Origin: Vigna angularis
Taxonomy: Eukaryota > Streptophyta > Magnoliopsida > Fabales > Fabaceae
Length of the DNA stretch: 64,000 nt
Assembly: GCF_016808095.1 (NCBI RefSeq)
Contig: NC_068976.1
Coordinates: forward strand, 34,466,371-34,530,370
Direction: 5' to 3'
The notes below the pieces were generated by a model. That model had not been told where the DNA came from. It did not search any database and worked only from the letters and a program-made list of their open reading frames with translations. The position numbers and the translations under genes were made by a program. Shown in pieces: positions 34,778 to 58,968 of the stretch. How positions within the stretch are numbered: the stretch's first letter is position 1; each line of letters begins with the position of its first letter.

Positions 34778-35684
34778 ACTATGTTCGTAACATACTTCAT
34801 CAATTTCAATTTTTTAACTCTCACAAGGTTAGGCCCTACCCATTCAGAAAAATTATTTTTCATAATTTGCTAAGTCACGTGCAAAGAAGTCTAACATGAT
34901 AAATTTGATAAAATTTTGACAACATTTTGCATTGGTCTCCGAAATACACGAAATGAGAGTGGTCACGGATGACCACAATCAAATATGCATCTAGAGAACA
35001 ACACGAATAATCTGAACCGAAATTTTATCAATCTTATCCATAAACTCCAACGTACCTATTATAGCAAATTATGAAAAATAATTTTCCCAAACTGTTCAAT
35101 CAGACAATTCAAAATTTAATACAAACGATTAAAAGATTAATCGTTTGTGTTAAATTTCAAACGGGAACTAAGTTTCACTCAATGATTTGATACTTATAAT
35201 CTAACATAACAATCTAACACAACAAAACTTAATCACATGCATATTCAAAAGCCAATAACACATGCATACCTGAAAGCCAAACATGCATACCTAAAAGCCA
35301 ATAACATGCATACACAAAAGCCAATAACACCATACACAAAAAGTTTTCAACAAGTAAGCTAACCTTCTTAGCAGATTAAAATCTCAATGGAGGCAAATGG
35401 AGGAGTGCACGCCCAAAAACACAGGCCAAAAAAGGTCGAAAACGCCGCCCAAGAACACGCCAGAAACTGCACCAAAACGCAATGAAAACACATTTTAATC
35501 GGTTCAAATGGAAGATATTTCATCAAAGAGTAATTTAATTGGAGTAAAAGTAAATTTAAGCGGTCCTAAAGAGAGAAAACACACTTGGAAATGCAATGCC
35601 AGAGAGAAAACGCAAGAGGAAGACGATGAACAATGAGCGTAACTCCCCGCGGGTTCGCGTTTTCCTATATAATAAGCTATAGAC

Positions 35685-36110
35685 GTCGAGCGCTGGGAGG
35701 GATTGACGTCTATAATAGTCTAGATGTTGGGGCCCTCACTAATATGACGTCTTTCTGATTTAAAAATTAATATTCGCGGTGCATATAGACGTCTGTTAGG
35801 AGGGTGCCCGACGTCTAGGTTAACCTTTCACCTACCCTGTCATCCATATAGACGTCCGTTATAGGGGGCCGACGTTTATAATCGTATATAGACGTCAGGG
35901 TGGCGAGATCAGACGTCTATATGGCGAAAAAAAAGAACTTTTCATCTACCTCTCAGACACATAGACGTCTGTTAGGTGGGACACCGACGTCTATAATATT
36001 ATAGACGTCGGTGCCCCTCCTAACACACGTCTATGTGTCCAACTTATATACGAACATGCCACCGGTCATTAATTTACATTAGTTATTTTGTGATCCGACG
36101 TCTACTCGGT
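35685..36110. repeat. Right subterminal repeats of the CACTA element
   Basis: Inverted and direct copies of ATAGACGTC/GACGTCTAT motifs (for example ATAGACGTCTGTTAGG, ATAGACGTCGGTGCCCC), matching those at the left end. Confidence 0.78.
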
Positions 36111-36141
36111 GACGTTAAAAGCCAATTCTGCACTAGTGGAT

Positions 36142-39100
36142 ATGAACATGTACTTTTTAAAAAAATCAATTATATTTTTTGCAATTTAATTATTTAAATT
36201 AAAAAAATTGGATACATAAAGCATAAGATCACATGTACTTTGCTAGAGAAAATAAAATAACAAATTTATTTTTTGAAATAAATTTTAATTGTAACTCCTC
36301 TCACTTATAGAATGAGTACTAAATTTATTTATATTTTATAATTTAATTACATTGTTAATTAATTAAATAAAATTTCATGATAAATTCAATTAATTTTTAT
36401 AAGATAAATAATATTATCTTAAAAATAGATTTTAAAACTAATTTCATTTTATAAATATTGTTTATAAAATAAAATTTAGACTAATTCCTATAACTTAAGT
36501 AGATTTTTCTGGATTAATTAAGTTTTAAGTCTTTTAAATTTTGGCATTTTTAATTGAGTCTTTGATCATTGTGTTTCCACAATTAAATATAGATTGTTTA
36601 GTGAGTAGACAAACTATCTTCTCCTAGATTAGATAATCTAATGTAAGATTAGAGTATACAATGTGTAGCCAAATATCATTTGCTACATAAAAGTGTAAAT
36701 GTAAGTAAAGATAAAATTACCTAATCCAAAGTTGACTCCTGATAAAATCAATTTGAATTCCAATAAACTACAACTTAGAGACCTTTACAAATTATGCAAT
36801 AATAAAAGGGAGATTTTGTTGTAAATGATATGAAAATAAAATAAATATATAAAAACAAATTGATTTTGTAGTTCATTTATATTTAAATTCTTCATCATTT
36901 ATCATATGATTATAATTCTTTCAAGATGTTAGTATTGTCTGTATGAACTTACTTATATTTTAGTTTCACAAACCACAACTTAGAGCATTTAAGAAAACAT
37001 CTATTACAACATATCATTAAAACTCGACTAGATAAAACATTTAAGAAACATTTATTATAACATATCATTAAAACTCAGCTTATAGATTTATCATATCATT
37101 TAGTAAAGTTCAACATATTAAACCGATCTATTTAGGTTTGCCTACCTAAACAACCTAATAAGGGTCGTTTCTTTAGAATATCTAGCATCTACCAGAAAAA
37201 ATTGTAAATGATTTTATTGAAAGTTCAATTAATCCAAATTGGACAAATTTCAATTAAAATAATAGTTTTAAACTCAATTATAATTCAAGAAAGCTAAGAT
37301 TAAATATTATAGATGTGATCGAAAATATACTCATCAATCTTTATAAAAAAAAATTGTTTTATTGAGTAATAAAAAAGTTTTATTTTCCAGTTGAGAGTTC
37401 TAGTTTTTAATTTTTTTCATCCACCGAGTGACATGGTTATTATCTTGTCCTCTTAGTTTGTTTAGTTATGTATCCGTGTGTAAAGTTTTGTAATGAATAT
37501 ATATATATATATATAGCGATATTATCGTTAATGCAAAAAGTAACTCTTATTACTTTCATTAAAAATATATCAGATTACAAGGTTGTCACGCTTTCTAATA
37601 ATTTCAATGTCATCACTTATAATAATGACTAAAGCACCGTTACCATGAAACTCCTTTAGCAAACTTTACTACTTTCAATATCATTGTGACCGTTTTTTAT
37701 GAACATTCAATTCAATATAATAATATCTTTTTTCCCTCTAATTTTTGTTTTCAAATAATTTGGAGAGAGGGTTTTGTTGTTCTAACTTGAGCATCATATC
37801 TCAGTCTTCTATGAAAGATACTTGTTGTTTCTAAAAACATATAAACCATGTCAATATTTTTGTAAGAAAAAAAAATCAGGATATTTTGATGAATAATTAT
37901 GTTATTTAGATAATTTAATATTAGAATTAAATATATTTTTGATCTTTTGAAAATTAAAATTAATTATTCTTTAAAAGTTTAGATGAATTTATTATCTTAT
38001 TTTTAGAAATATATGTACTTAGTTCTTTTAATTAAATTTTATTAAATTTATTAACATTTAAAATATGTTTCTCAATTAACATTGAAGAGGAAACATATCA
38101 AATGATTTAAACAATTTAAATATTATAATGAAATGTATTTGAAATATGAAATAATTTTAACAAAATTTGGTTATAACATATTTATAAAATTAGAGACTAA
38201 ATTATATTAAAATTTTTAAGATAGATTAGTTCTAATTTTTACTTAAAGTTATGGAATTAAAAAGATATTTAACACTTTAATCTTATGAGTTTGAGATTAA
38301 TGTTGGGTGTATACTTGTGTAGGTGACACATGAGAGGAAGGAATGAAAATCGTGCAATTTTTTGTTTGATGTTTGCCACGTGGAAGCAAGGTGAATCATG
38401 GAGGATGAGATAAAGGTGATTAAGTCTATCCTAGGTTTGATGAGCATGTCATATGTGCTTTATCTTGTGGTGTTGATTTATTTGAACTCCATACTTATTT
38501 TAATCTCATCCATTATATAGGTCACCTTATCTTTGTTGCTCTTTAGCTAATCTCGCAGCGCATATATATTTTTGTCTGCAATAAATAAAAAAGTTTACAA
38601 CCAACATGCTTACATTTTGCCTAAGACTTATTTTGTTGTTTTGTTTCTATTTAATATCTTACCATTTAAAAATACATGTTCTACTATAGGACTTCTTTGA
38701 ATTCTTCTGGAAATCCAAAACTCATCCCAATTTTGAATTAAAAATATTTATTCAATTCTTTTCTCTTATACTTAAATATATATTTCACCCTCTTCTTATA
38801 TTATACTAGTGGAAAAATCGTTTTTTATAATAGATAAAAATGACTTATTATTATTATTATATGTGATCTAACATCATAGTTTTAGACATCATAATAAGTC
38901 TACACATATTATGACGTAGCAAAAAAGTACATCATGATAAGTTCAGCATATTATGACGTGAAAAATACGTTGAACATATTATAACATAATTTAAAAATAT
39001 ATCATAGTTCAATATAAGTTCAGCAAAAAAGTATATCATAGTAACAGAAAATATTTAATCAATTTGGTTCGTGCAATTCCTCAGTAACATAATAATCTCT

Positions 39101-39946
39101 TGTCATAACTTTTATCACCAATTTCAATACTACATTCCTCTCTTTTTCTCCAATTGAACATCTTATCTTCTCCATTACCTCTTTTATCCTCTTCACAGTC
39201 TTCGAATAAAACTATTCCCGTTGAAAGAAATTTCACATTACTCTACTCTTTTGCATATATCACGTTAACATTCACAATAAACACTTTTACTTCAAAGTAA
39301 TGACTTAAAGAAAAATCATCTGATTCGCCACATTTCTCATTTCCTACCAACTTTAACGTACTTTTTTCTTATAATCACCACATTCTAAATTCACTTTTAC
39401 ATGTTTTTTTCCCCAATATATCTACCAACTCAAAGTAAAACCACCTTTGGTCTATATTCATTCCAATAACTTCCCAATATGGTAAATTTGTTGTATGGAT
39501 TTCCTTTATGGAAAAACCAAGAAATTTTTTTGTAAAGCATAAATTTGATAAAACACAAACTATCTTTATATTACAAACCACACAAATATAAACAATAAAG
39601 ACAATACCGAACAATATCATAAGTGTTTGATAACTTTACCATATAAAACCACTGTCTTCATGAGGTTGTTTATGTGATTCTAAATTCATGAGTCCTATTA
39701 TTGAACTTTCTTCACAACATTCACACGCAACTCCAACACCCTACTTATTCCACTTTCTTCCAACATTATATGTAAGTTTACTTTTAATTTCCTCTTCACT
39801 TTCATCATGTTTCATTTCCTTTTTAATCTCATTCGACAAAAATTATTTTACTGTTTTGAATAAAAATAATTAAAGTCACATTATTTTATATTTATTATGA
39901 AACAACATCATTTATATTAAACACAAAAATTTACATTTCTTAACCT
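36142..39946. other. AT-rich intergenic DNA
   Basis: About 3.8 kb without coding support. Contains a short (TA)n at 37496-37516. Near 38808 TACTAGTGGAAAAATCG resembles a degenerate CACTA-type end and is followed by repeated TATTATGACGT motifs, but no partner end or duplication was found. Confidence 0.5.
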
Positions 39947-39951
39947 CTAAA

Positions 39952-40769
39952 TGTCAGAACCATTAAAATCCACTCAAAGACCCGTCTTAGTGGATTACAT
40001 GTGTCAAGGAAGGAGATCCGAAAATCAGATGGTGGAAGACAGGTGTGAGCAGCTGAGTGATGTTTTAAAATTTCACGCCACTTTCTGCATGCACCCTTCT
40101 TCCTCAGATTTCTGAAAATTCCATTCTCTCCTCCTTCTCTCTAAAAAGCTCTTACTTCTCTCTAAGGATTCTCATCGTTTTTTCTTCCGATCATCACTCA
40201 GGCACCATTTCCACTCTTCCGGTGTCAAGGGCTTTCGATTGAACCGATCGGTTTGTGAAGTTGAGCTGGTAAGTTCTTCTCTTCACTCAACTGTGCGGTT
40301 TTCTGGACATGCAAACCAAGTTCTGGTTTCATGTGTTGATCTCTCTTCTAAAAATGAGTAGTTCTGATAGTGTTTTGGTTTTTACTTGGTTTAGTTTTGG
40401 AGATTTGTTGAGCGTTGATGGTAGAAGGATTTGTAGAGGTGAACCAGTAATCATACCTGTGAGCGTTCGGTCACGTTAGAGGTAAGAGAAACTTATATAA
40501 TTTGATTTTTATTCTCGTTCTTGAATGTTGGCATGCTTGATTGATTGTTGGATGAAATATGAAGTATGATTGTTACTATGTTTTGGCTGTATGAATATAT
40601 GAAGATAAATGCTGAGGAATGTATTAATAAGAGTATGTAATTCCATATGAAAATTGATGTTCGTTACTGAAGGTCTTTGACCGTTCGGTTTTCTCGTGGA
40701 CTCGGTTGGAACTGGATTCTTTCATTTGGATGGAATTCCAGTTAAGGACCGAGCGTCTTCGTTTAGTAA

Positions 40770-40859
<90 letters not shown>

Positions 40860-42422
40860 CGTTCAACCAAGGATATTCGTTCCTTGGTATTCTGTTATAA
40901 ATTTAAGTATATCTATATGTAATTGTATATTTCGTTCGTCCTTGAACATTAGTTAAATGATATCTTATATTTATCAAGCCTTTATTCTATAAATTAAGTA
41001 GTGCTCGGTCTTACACCAAGCGCTCGTACTATGTAAGTGCTAGGTCTTACACCAAGTGCTCATTCTCCTTTCTATAATTTATCTTGATAATAAGAGCGTT
41101 CGTCCAAACTCAACAGTGTTCTCTCTCCACCGTGCTCGGTCTTCGACTGACATTCGATTTTCTTGATGATAAACTCATAAATAAGCTAAGTATTTATAGC
41201 GTTCGGTTTCTTCATATGATTCCTTTAAGTACTATCATTTGATGTCTTACAGTGTTTGTCTCCATTGGTTTCGGCCTAGAGTCTTAGTACTCGGCCTAGG
41301 CTTTACTGTGTTCGGTCTAAACGCTCATGAGTCAGCTCATTAAATTGGCTCACTTTGTGAATAACATTCGCTTCTATTAGTCCTTGTGAAATATTATTGT
41401 AATCGGTCTCTTCCCAACCCCGATAGTCACTCTCTCGATTTTGATCCGTTTTGGAACTGGAAACCTCTCGGTCTCACTCCAAGTGTTCGGTCTCGTTCGG
41501 GGTTGAAGATTTACGTTTGGTATTTGGTATCCTAAGGGATCTTTGTTCAAATTGGTTCAGTTGAGGTTTAATAATGAAAGATGATGGAGTATGATATGGA
41601 TGAAACATATTTGATTATGAAAGAGTATTCCGGGAGGAATATCTCATGAATGAATATTGGAATTGGTAAAGTATGAATGTAGGTATGCTAAGCTGGCAGT
41701 TCATCCTGATATTCCATGATTACTCGTTCTCACGTAGAGAAGGATAAGTCATGTGTGGGAATGGTAGGAGGTCCTAGTCCTTATGGTTAATTTGGACAGA
41801 TAGGACTAACCTCGGGTGGCAGCTGTTGAGGGTATCCCAGTTACTACATCACCTGGGTGCATGAACGTCATAGCTACACAGAATTCATACCGTCCGGACA
41901 GTCAGAGTCTAGTATTAGGCTTTGGATGAAAGAGTTAATGATTTTATCTGATTTAATTGATTGTGTGTAATATATGCTGATACATGAATTAAATTACATA
42001 AGCTTACCCTATTTTTCTGTCTTGTTCGTTTTGTACGTTCGGTTGTTGTCTTGTCGCAATGATCATTCGTGTGGATGTGAGCAGAAGGAGAAGAATAGCT
42101 GGAAGAAGCGCTAGAAGAAGAAAGTTTAGTCGAGGTAGAAGTTAAGACCGAACAGTAGAAGCGTTCGGTCAGTATTTAGTTTAGTTGTACGATGATCGTT
42201 CGATCATCTTTTCCCTTTTTCTTTTGTATGACCATTCGGTATAGGTCTTTTGTAAACCGTTCGGTCATGATTGAGTAATTGTACAGTTTTAACTTTCTAG
42301 TTATTCTGTAAGGCCGTTCGGCTATAAGCGTACATCCTATCTTATGTAAGACTGATATGTAGTATTATTAACATGTGATTATTCTATTATATAGTTTTAT
42401 ACTGTATTTTTGGGATGTTACA
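39952..42422. mobile_element. Solo LTR (copy 2), perfect 5-bp target duplication
   Basis: Starts TGTCAGAACC and ends GGATGTTACA, the canonical TG...CA ends, and is flanked by CTAAA at 39947-39951 and 42423-42427. No internal domain, PBS or polymerase lies within 2471 bp, so recombination between two LTRs is the simplest origin. Internal sequence parallels 24399-26954: leader, AGGTAAG near 40270, (TA)n at 40766, CGTTCGGTC/GCTCGGTC motifs, and the GGAGGTCCTAGTC/GGACTAACCTCGG block at 41745-41935. Confidence 0.88.
40766..40857. repeat. Long (TA)n microsatellite
   Basis: About 45 TA units. Frames encoding (YI)n across it are artefacts. Confidence 0.97.
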
Positions 42423-42427
42423 CTAAA

Positions 42428-43557
42428 CATAACTAAACAAGATAAATAAAACCATGTAATGTACATAATGATGATATTAAAAAAAAATTCAATTAAAAAA
42501 TATAAAATATTTAAATACCCAATGCAATAAATTTGTATCTAAGAGGGTTAATTAAAAATACCAATAGAAACTTAAAAGTTATTAGTCTTTGATAGATCTT
42601 GTATATGCCAAAAAGGACAGAAGATTAATTATCTCGAAAAAATATATAAGGATAAAATTGTTCCGACTTTTAATTTCAAATTTCCATATAAAAAGTAAAT
42701 CTTACTAATATTGGTAAAAAATATATTTATTTATTAAAAAAATCATATCAGGATATATTAAAAGTTTCGATAAAATTTTTTGTATACTACTTTTTCAAGG
42801 AAAAATATATTTATAATGTTATTTCATCAGAAAAGAAACTTTTAATCAGTATTTAAAAGAACCACTTAAGATTTGAAAATCATAATACATTTATTTGACC
42901 ATGACAAGAGAAGTTCCTAATAAGACAACAGTTTAAAATCTGTATTTAAGAGAAAGTAAAATAAAACTCAACTTTTATTTCCAAAAGTCAACTTTTTTAG
43001 TTCCGTACTTTTAACTCTTCAATAATTTCTTTTCATTTTCATTTTCTTTCCTCTTAACCAATCATTTCACGTATGTCAAACACAATAAGATATAAACTTA
43101 TACAACGCAAACACAATTCAAATAATTCATTTTGAAATTATTTTTATCAATTTAGTGTGAATTAATAAAAGACGCTATATATAATATATTAATAGGTGGC
43201 TAGAAAGTACCAAATTTGAAAATGGAAGGACACAGTGTTTTGATTCAAATGGAAGTGTAGCAAAGAAGATAAAGCATAGGAAGTAACCAAATATTTGAAA
43301 TTCCAATTTTCAACTTTGTCCCCTCCCTTTCCAACAGGTTAGGCCTAGCTCTTTATTCCCCTGACCTCCTCTGCTACCCAATCACAGTTTTTTCCTCTCT
43401 TTCATAATTTCATTGCATTCCTCATCAATAGCCACAAGGATAATAGTTGTTCAATTAATCCATTTTTCTTCAACAGTGTAAATTAGAAATTGTCGTGTTC
43501 ACATTATTTTGGTTGTGAGAGAGAAGAGAGAGCGAAATTCACAAGAGAAAGAGGAAG
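42428..43557 (+). promoter_or_regulatory. Upstream region and 5' UTR of CIPK8
   Basis: About 1.1 kb between the solo LTR and the CIPK8 start. From about 43310 it becomes pyrimidine-rich (CCCCTCCCTTTCC, CCTCTCTTTC), and then GAGAGAGAAGAGAGAGC precedes the ATG, a common plant 5' UTR composition. No clear TATA box assigned. Confidence 0.4.
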
Positions 43558-54460
<10,903 letters not shown>

Positions 54461-55500
54461 TTCCCGTAACCTGCTGTATCATATACTATGATTGAAAATT
54501 GGAGAAAAACCAAAAAGACAACATGGTTTTGAAGAGCGCCTGAGCCTTGCACGTCTTCGAGGTTAAAAAGCCAACTCTGCTAAGCCCCCTCTTTAGTATC
54601 TATCCCTATAGAGATATATAGCCAATAGAAAATAGGAATCAGGTATAAAAAACTACATCTAGAATTTTATAATGTTAATATTTGTAAATCTCTTTTTATC
54701 TCTCGTTTGTTGGCCCTGCCATTACATTGTAATATGTTCGTATAGGGAAAAGAGTGCTAGAGATGATTGAATTGTAATAATCTTCTTTTCAATTTCAGTT
54801 ACCACTGTTTTAAGTATACTGATTTCAAGCACAGCTTATGCTAGTTCCTTAGCGGGAAAAGAGATACAATTTATTTATCGTTGTTCTGTACAGATGTAAA
54901 ATTACAGTACTGAAACTACTTCATCGTGAAGGTTCCTCTGTTGAAAAATGCATATAACTTTACTTCACCTTAAGGGCAATTTAAAAGGACACTTAAAATA
55001 TTAATTAATTATAGAATATATTGTTGTTCATTATATACTTTCTTCTATAATTAACACATGTTTCACCTTAATGCTAAGTTATATGAAACTTTTTGACATT
55101 GCCACTCTTGAACTACGCTTTGTATCACATTTTATGCCAAAGTGCAGGCGCAATAACCTGCAATGCACTAAATTAATTATTATGCTGTTATTTTTTTTAT
55201 AAATGGGTGATGCGACGAAGAAAGAGAAAAAAAGTGTTGTATAAATTATGATATGGATAACATAACTAGATTCACAAATTAGATTTTTTAAATGATTTGG
55301 ATTCAAAGGAATAGTTATAATTAAACTTTCGAATATCATGACCATTTTGCAAACTGTAGTATGGCTTTCGATTGAATGTCTATCAACTCAAGAAAATTAA
55401 ATCGTAGTTTCATAAGTCATGAGAGAAAGTAAAGTGATGCAGTATATACATTAGTGGCAGTCATTGTGTCAGTTGTAACTGAACTGCGGTTACATAATTA
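54461..55500. other. CIPK8 3' UTR and AT-rich spacer
   Basis: The first few hundred bases after TAG 54458-54460 are the likely 3' UTR; the remainder is AT-rich with no gene. Confidence 0.5.
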
Positions 55501-55980
55501 GTTTTTGGACTATTGAATATTCTATTGTAAATTCGTTCTGTACATTCTTAATCAAATAACATACCTGCTCGGGTTCCATTCAATTGTTGGAATCCATAGT
55601 TCTTCGAAGACCCTCTCCCGTCCTAGAACTTTCGCAACAAGTGGTATCAGAAGGTAACCTTTCAAACATAATTCCACAACGGCTGACAGTACTCGCAATC
55701 AAACACTTTTTTGCGGAATTGAAGATCGTCTCACTACACAAATGGAAGAAAGATTCATGGAGATTGGTACTTCATTGCAGCGCACGATATAGGACATGTT
55801 TCGATGCCACGAACATTCTTCTTCCTCAGATTCTGGTTCTTTTTCTCGCCCTTATTCTTGTAACACACGACTTGCCTGTTTGGATTTTTCCCGCTTTAAT
55901 GGTGATGGCGTCAAGAATTAGATCATTCAATGTGACACTGTATGGGATCAAGTCACCTAAATCCGTGGGCTTGGTGCTAC
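55501..55980 (+). pseudogene. Truncated LTR retrotransposon: LTR end, PBS and gag start
   Basis: TGGTATCAGAAG at 55642-55653, just after an LTR-like 3' end, resembles a primer binding site for initiator tRNA-Met. Downstream, the frame from about 55682 reads ADSTRNQTLFCGIEDRLTTQ, MEERFMEIGTSLQ, then a stop, and further on CLDFSRFNGDGVKN, similar to retrotransposon gag N-termini. Two in-frame stops and no further gag; the sequence is cut off near 55970 by the next element. Confidence 0.55.
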
Positions 55981-56600
55981 GTTCGTCCAATCTTCTCGCC
56001 GTCCTCTCTTCCGTTGGTCAAAGTCCATTCGTCCTGTATGCTTGGGAGGGTACCTGTCAAAGGTGCTCCGATGCTTAAGTTAGTAAAGGTCCGATCGGTT
56101 GTTTAGGTGTTACAATAAATGCGTAATTAATGAATCTGCTTATCTCTTACCTTTGATCTGTATTTATAGTTTTGGTCATGGGCCTAGAATTAGCGGGGCC
56201 TTAATCACGACCCAATCCAGAGCCCAACCATCTAATCGGTGTTTTAACTTAATCACTTATGCAGACCTACCTGTCATGACCGTCCAGTCGAGTGCTCGAG
56301 TCTTGCCGAACATCCCATGTGTTTTGTCTGGGATCGTCCGGGGGTCATCTGGTACATCAGCGGTTGATTTGAGTCGTTGATCGTGCCTATGGTACACGTG
56401 TCGTGCTATCATAGGCCGTCTGTCTGGAGTAGTGGGATTGTCGCTTGATCTGAGTCGTTGATCATGCCAGATTTGAACGGTGGATGTGGATCAGCGGTTT
56501 CAAAAATTTTGCTATAAATAGGAGTGCGGGGCTCAGTCACTTTCACACACACTCTTTTTCTTCTGTTGCTGCCGTTCGGCCGAAAATTCTTTTTCCAAGG
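55981..56600. mobile_element. Probable LTR or LTR-proximal region of the Tat-like gypsy element
   Basis: Non-coding sequence between the gag remnant and the plus-strand extra ORF, with CGTTCGTCC and GTTCGGCCG motifs and a TATA box at its right. If the element reads on the minus strand, its 3' LTR should lie here; exact ends were not found. Confidence 0.35.
56513..56520 (+). promoter_or_regulatory. TATA box ahead of the gypsy-associated plus-strand ORF
   Basis: TATAAATA about 90 bp before ATG 56611, with a pyrimidine-rich leader (CACACTCTTTTTCTTCTG) in between. Confidence 0.5.
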
Positions 56601-57287
56601 TAATTAATAAATGTCTACTATTCGCGTTTATTCTTTTGATGAGTCTACGGGCAGGGGAGGCGGGAAGTCATCCGACGGGAGCAGGTCGTCGTCTCCCAGC
56701 TCGGTTTCTTCGTCTTATCTTGAAAAGCCCGAGCAAGAGGGGGGATCTGGGCCGAGGTCTCCCGTGGGTGGCGACGAGAGGGTTATAAATGGGATATCGC
56801 TCTTCCTTCTTCAGGGGGCGTCGTCATAGACGCTGAACGGGCAGAACCGGCCGACGGATGGCCCATGATCGGGGGATACGTCTGGGCTTCTCACGAAGTG
56901 GGGTCCTATGAGTCCGACTTTTCTACCCGGGAGGAACTATGGTTGTGGGCGAAACGATCGTACATAGCGAGGGATGGAGAAGACGCCCGTTTGATCCGCC
57001 TCGGCATTAGTCACCCTAACGAACGAGTCTTTCATGGAAATGGGGCTCACACTGAAGAGTTTTTCTTTGTATATGCGTATTTGTTCAACCAGATGTTCGT
57101 TCGGGTGTTGTTCGTTACATTCCAGTCTTCCGTTCTTCAAAGGTTGGACGTCGCTCCCTCTCAACTACATCCGAACGGTTGAGCCTGTATTCAAGCGTTT
57201 GTGGCAATGTGTTCGGCGCTAGCTATTACTCCCACTGTTTTCGTCTTTCTCCGCTACTTTAACGTCTGACCGATTGCCAAGCGGGGC

Positions 57288-57343
57288 TGGGTCTCTTTAA
57301 CCTCCGTCCACGATTGTTGTCTGTTCAAGCCGTACTCGGAGTC
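57288..57343. repeat. 56-bp direct repeat, left copy, flanking an insertion
   Basis: Begins TGGGTCTCTTTAACCTCCGT and ends CGTACTCGGAGTC; differs from 58913-58968 at one base (T versus C). Confidence 0.9.
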
Positions 57344-58912
57344 TGATAAGCTATCGTTGAAGCTATCAAATTAATACTACTTTTCAAGCCAACTTCAGTA
57401 TTACCAAGTAGTATTTAAGAAAGTAGATAGGGTTAAAGTAATCCTGAGTCGTCTCCCAATGAATACGGAATTGCCTTTTAATATTTGAATCTTATAAATG
57501 TAATGCAATGTTCAAGAATGAAAATGATGTTTGGAGAATGTTTAAAGAACAAATAAGAAACTTAAAAACGATTATAATGAAATAGGCTAATTCCACTGCT
57601 TTTCCAAGATAGACTCATCATCGGTTATTCACAAATCATTGTTCAAGTTTCAAATTAATTAAAGTACATTCTTAATTAATATGAGGGCGATCATGCAATT
57701 AACTAAAGTAAATTCTCAATCAAATGCGAAACCTTTCTAGATTATTCACTATAAATTCAACCAAAGTACATTCTCAATCAAATTCTATTGTGTTTAATCA
57801 TGTCTATTCTTAAATCTCCTAACCAAATTAAAAGCTAATCAATCAAAGTAAATTCTTAATTGATTATAGTTGAAATTATTACTACCAATCAAAGTACATT
57901 CTCAATTGATAGTAAAAACTGTTTAATCATATGAAAGTTCCTAAATTAAATCAAAGTAGATTATCAATTAAACCTAGAAACCCTAGAACTCATATAATCA
58001 ATATGCATTTACATTCAAACACATTATGATGAAAATTATTTTTGCTTTTAATTTGATAGAGAGATGAAAGACATAGAGAGAGAACAACTTAAATCAATAA
58101 TCAAAATAAACAATTGCATTAACTCAATCTAACCTCAAAATTCATAATGAAATTACAGAAGAATAGTCTTAGATGCTTAGCTCTCCATGAATAGAGTTGA
58201 ATACAAGATGAAAGAAAAGTGAGAGAAGCGGTGAATGAATGAATGAAGTGAAGTCCCTTTTCTGCCTCCCTGGGTCTCTTTATATAGGACTTGATTGGGC
58301 TTGGACTCTGAATATTCAGTTGACAAAATCTTTTATCTTATATCTTCCAAATAACTAAAAGATTTAGATAATTATAACATTATTTGGAAGATATTTTCTG
58401 TTGATATTCCAAAATTAAATTAATTCAACAACTTAATTTTATCTTTTAGCTTTTCTGTCTTTCCAAAATTGCACAAATGCCTTGAAATTTCTTCTATTTG
58501 CACTTTAGCCCCTTCAGAATTCTCCAAAATTGTACCAGAACCCCTGTTTGACTAACTTTGACCAGACTTAAGTAGTGTTGACCAACTTTGACTGAGGAAG
58601 AGCGCGCCCAATGAGGGATTGACACGTGGAATTCTCCCTTTCTCCCAAATTAGGGTTCAGATTGGGAAAAGGGCTTGCCCCTGCGCCTCTACGAAAGAGA
58701 GAACGTGTTGTTCGCTGTTCGAGACCATGGCTTCGGCCTATGGTGGTTCTGCTGGCGGCGCATGGTAGTGGTGCGAAGAAGATCATGGAGGCGTTGCTCT
58801 TCGGTGGTGTATTTCTGGATTTGTTTGCTGCAGGTGTGAGATACGAAGGTGATGGAGGCTCGACATTGGCGATGCGGCAATGGTGCGAGGAAGATGGATG
58901 AAATCGCGCATA
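57344..58912. mobile_element. 1.57-kb insertion of unclear type inside the gypsy ORF
   Basis: Starts TGATAAGCTATCGTTGAAGC. It is largely AT-rich non-coding DNA with repeated CAAAGTACATTCTCAAT-like motifs (57660-57970), then a less AT-rich part (58590-58900) with short frames and no recognisable domain. No terminal inverted repeat, poly-A tail or LTR pair was seen. Flanked by 56-bp direct repeats of the interrupted ORF, far longer than usual transposon duplications. Confidence 0.5.
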
Positions 58913-58968
58913 TGGGTCTCTTTAACCTCCGTCCACGATTGCTGTCTGTTCAAGCCGTACTCGGAGTC
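58913..58968. repeat. 56-bp direct repeat, right copy
   Basis: Second copy of 57288-57343; the ORF resumes from it (SVHDCCLFKPYSESFKNF). Confidence 0.9.

Larger units (their letters stand above)
30571..36138. mobile_element. CACTA (En/Spm-type) DNA transposon, 5.6 kb
   Basis: Left end CACTGGTACATAAAGGACTT; reverse complement of the right end CACTAGTGCAGAATTGGCTT; both continue into TTTTAACGT. The 3-bp duplication GAT lies at 30568-30570 and 36139-36141. Subterminal regions (30610-30915 and 35685-36110) are packed with TAGACGTCGG/CAGACGTCTAT motifs in both orientations, typical of CACTA transposase-binding regions. Inside are a TNP2-type transposase and a C48 protease, both on the minus strand and both carrying stops or frameshifts. 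Confidence 0.93.

Noticed and set aside
38808..39060. Possible second CACTA end (TACTAGTGGAAAAATCG) with TATTATGACGT repeats
   Set aside because: First base is not C, and I found no partner terminus or 3-bp duplication; left as unassigned intergenic sequence.
40624..40956. Frames encoding long YIYIYI stretches
   Set aside because: Direct translation of the (TA)n microsatellite on both strands.
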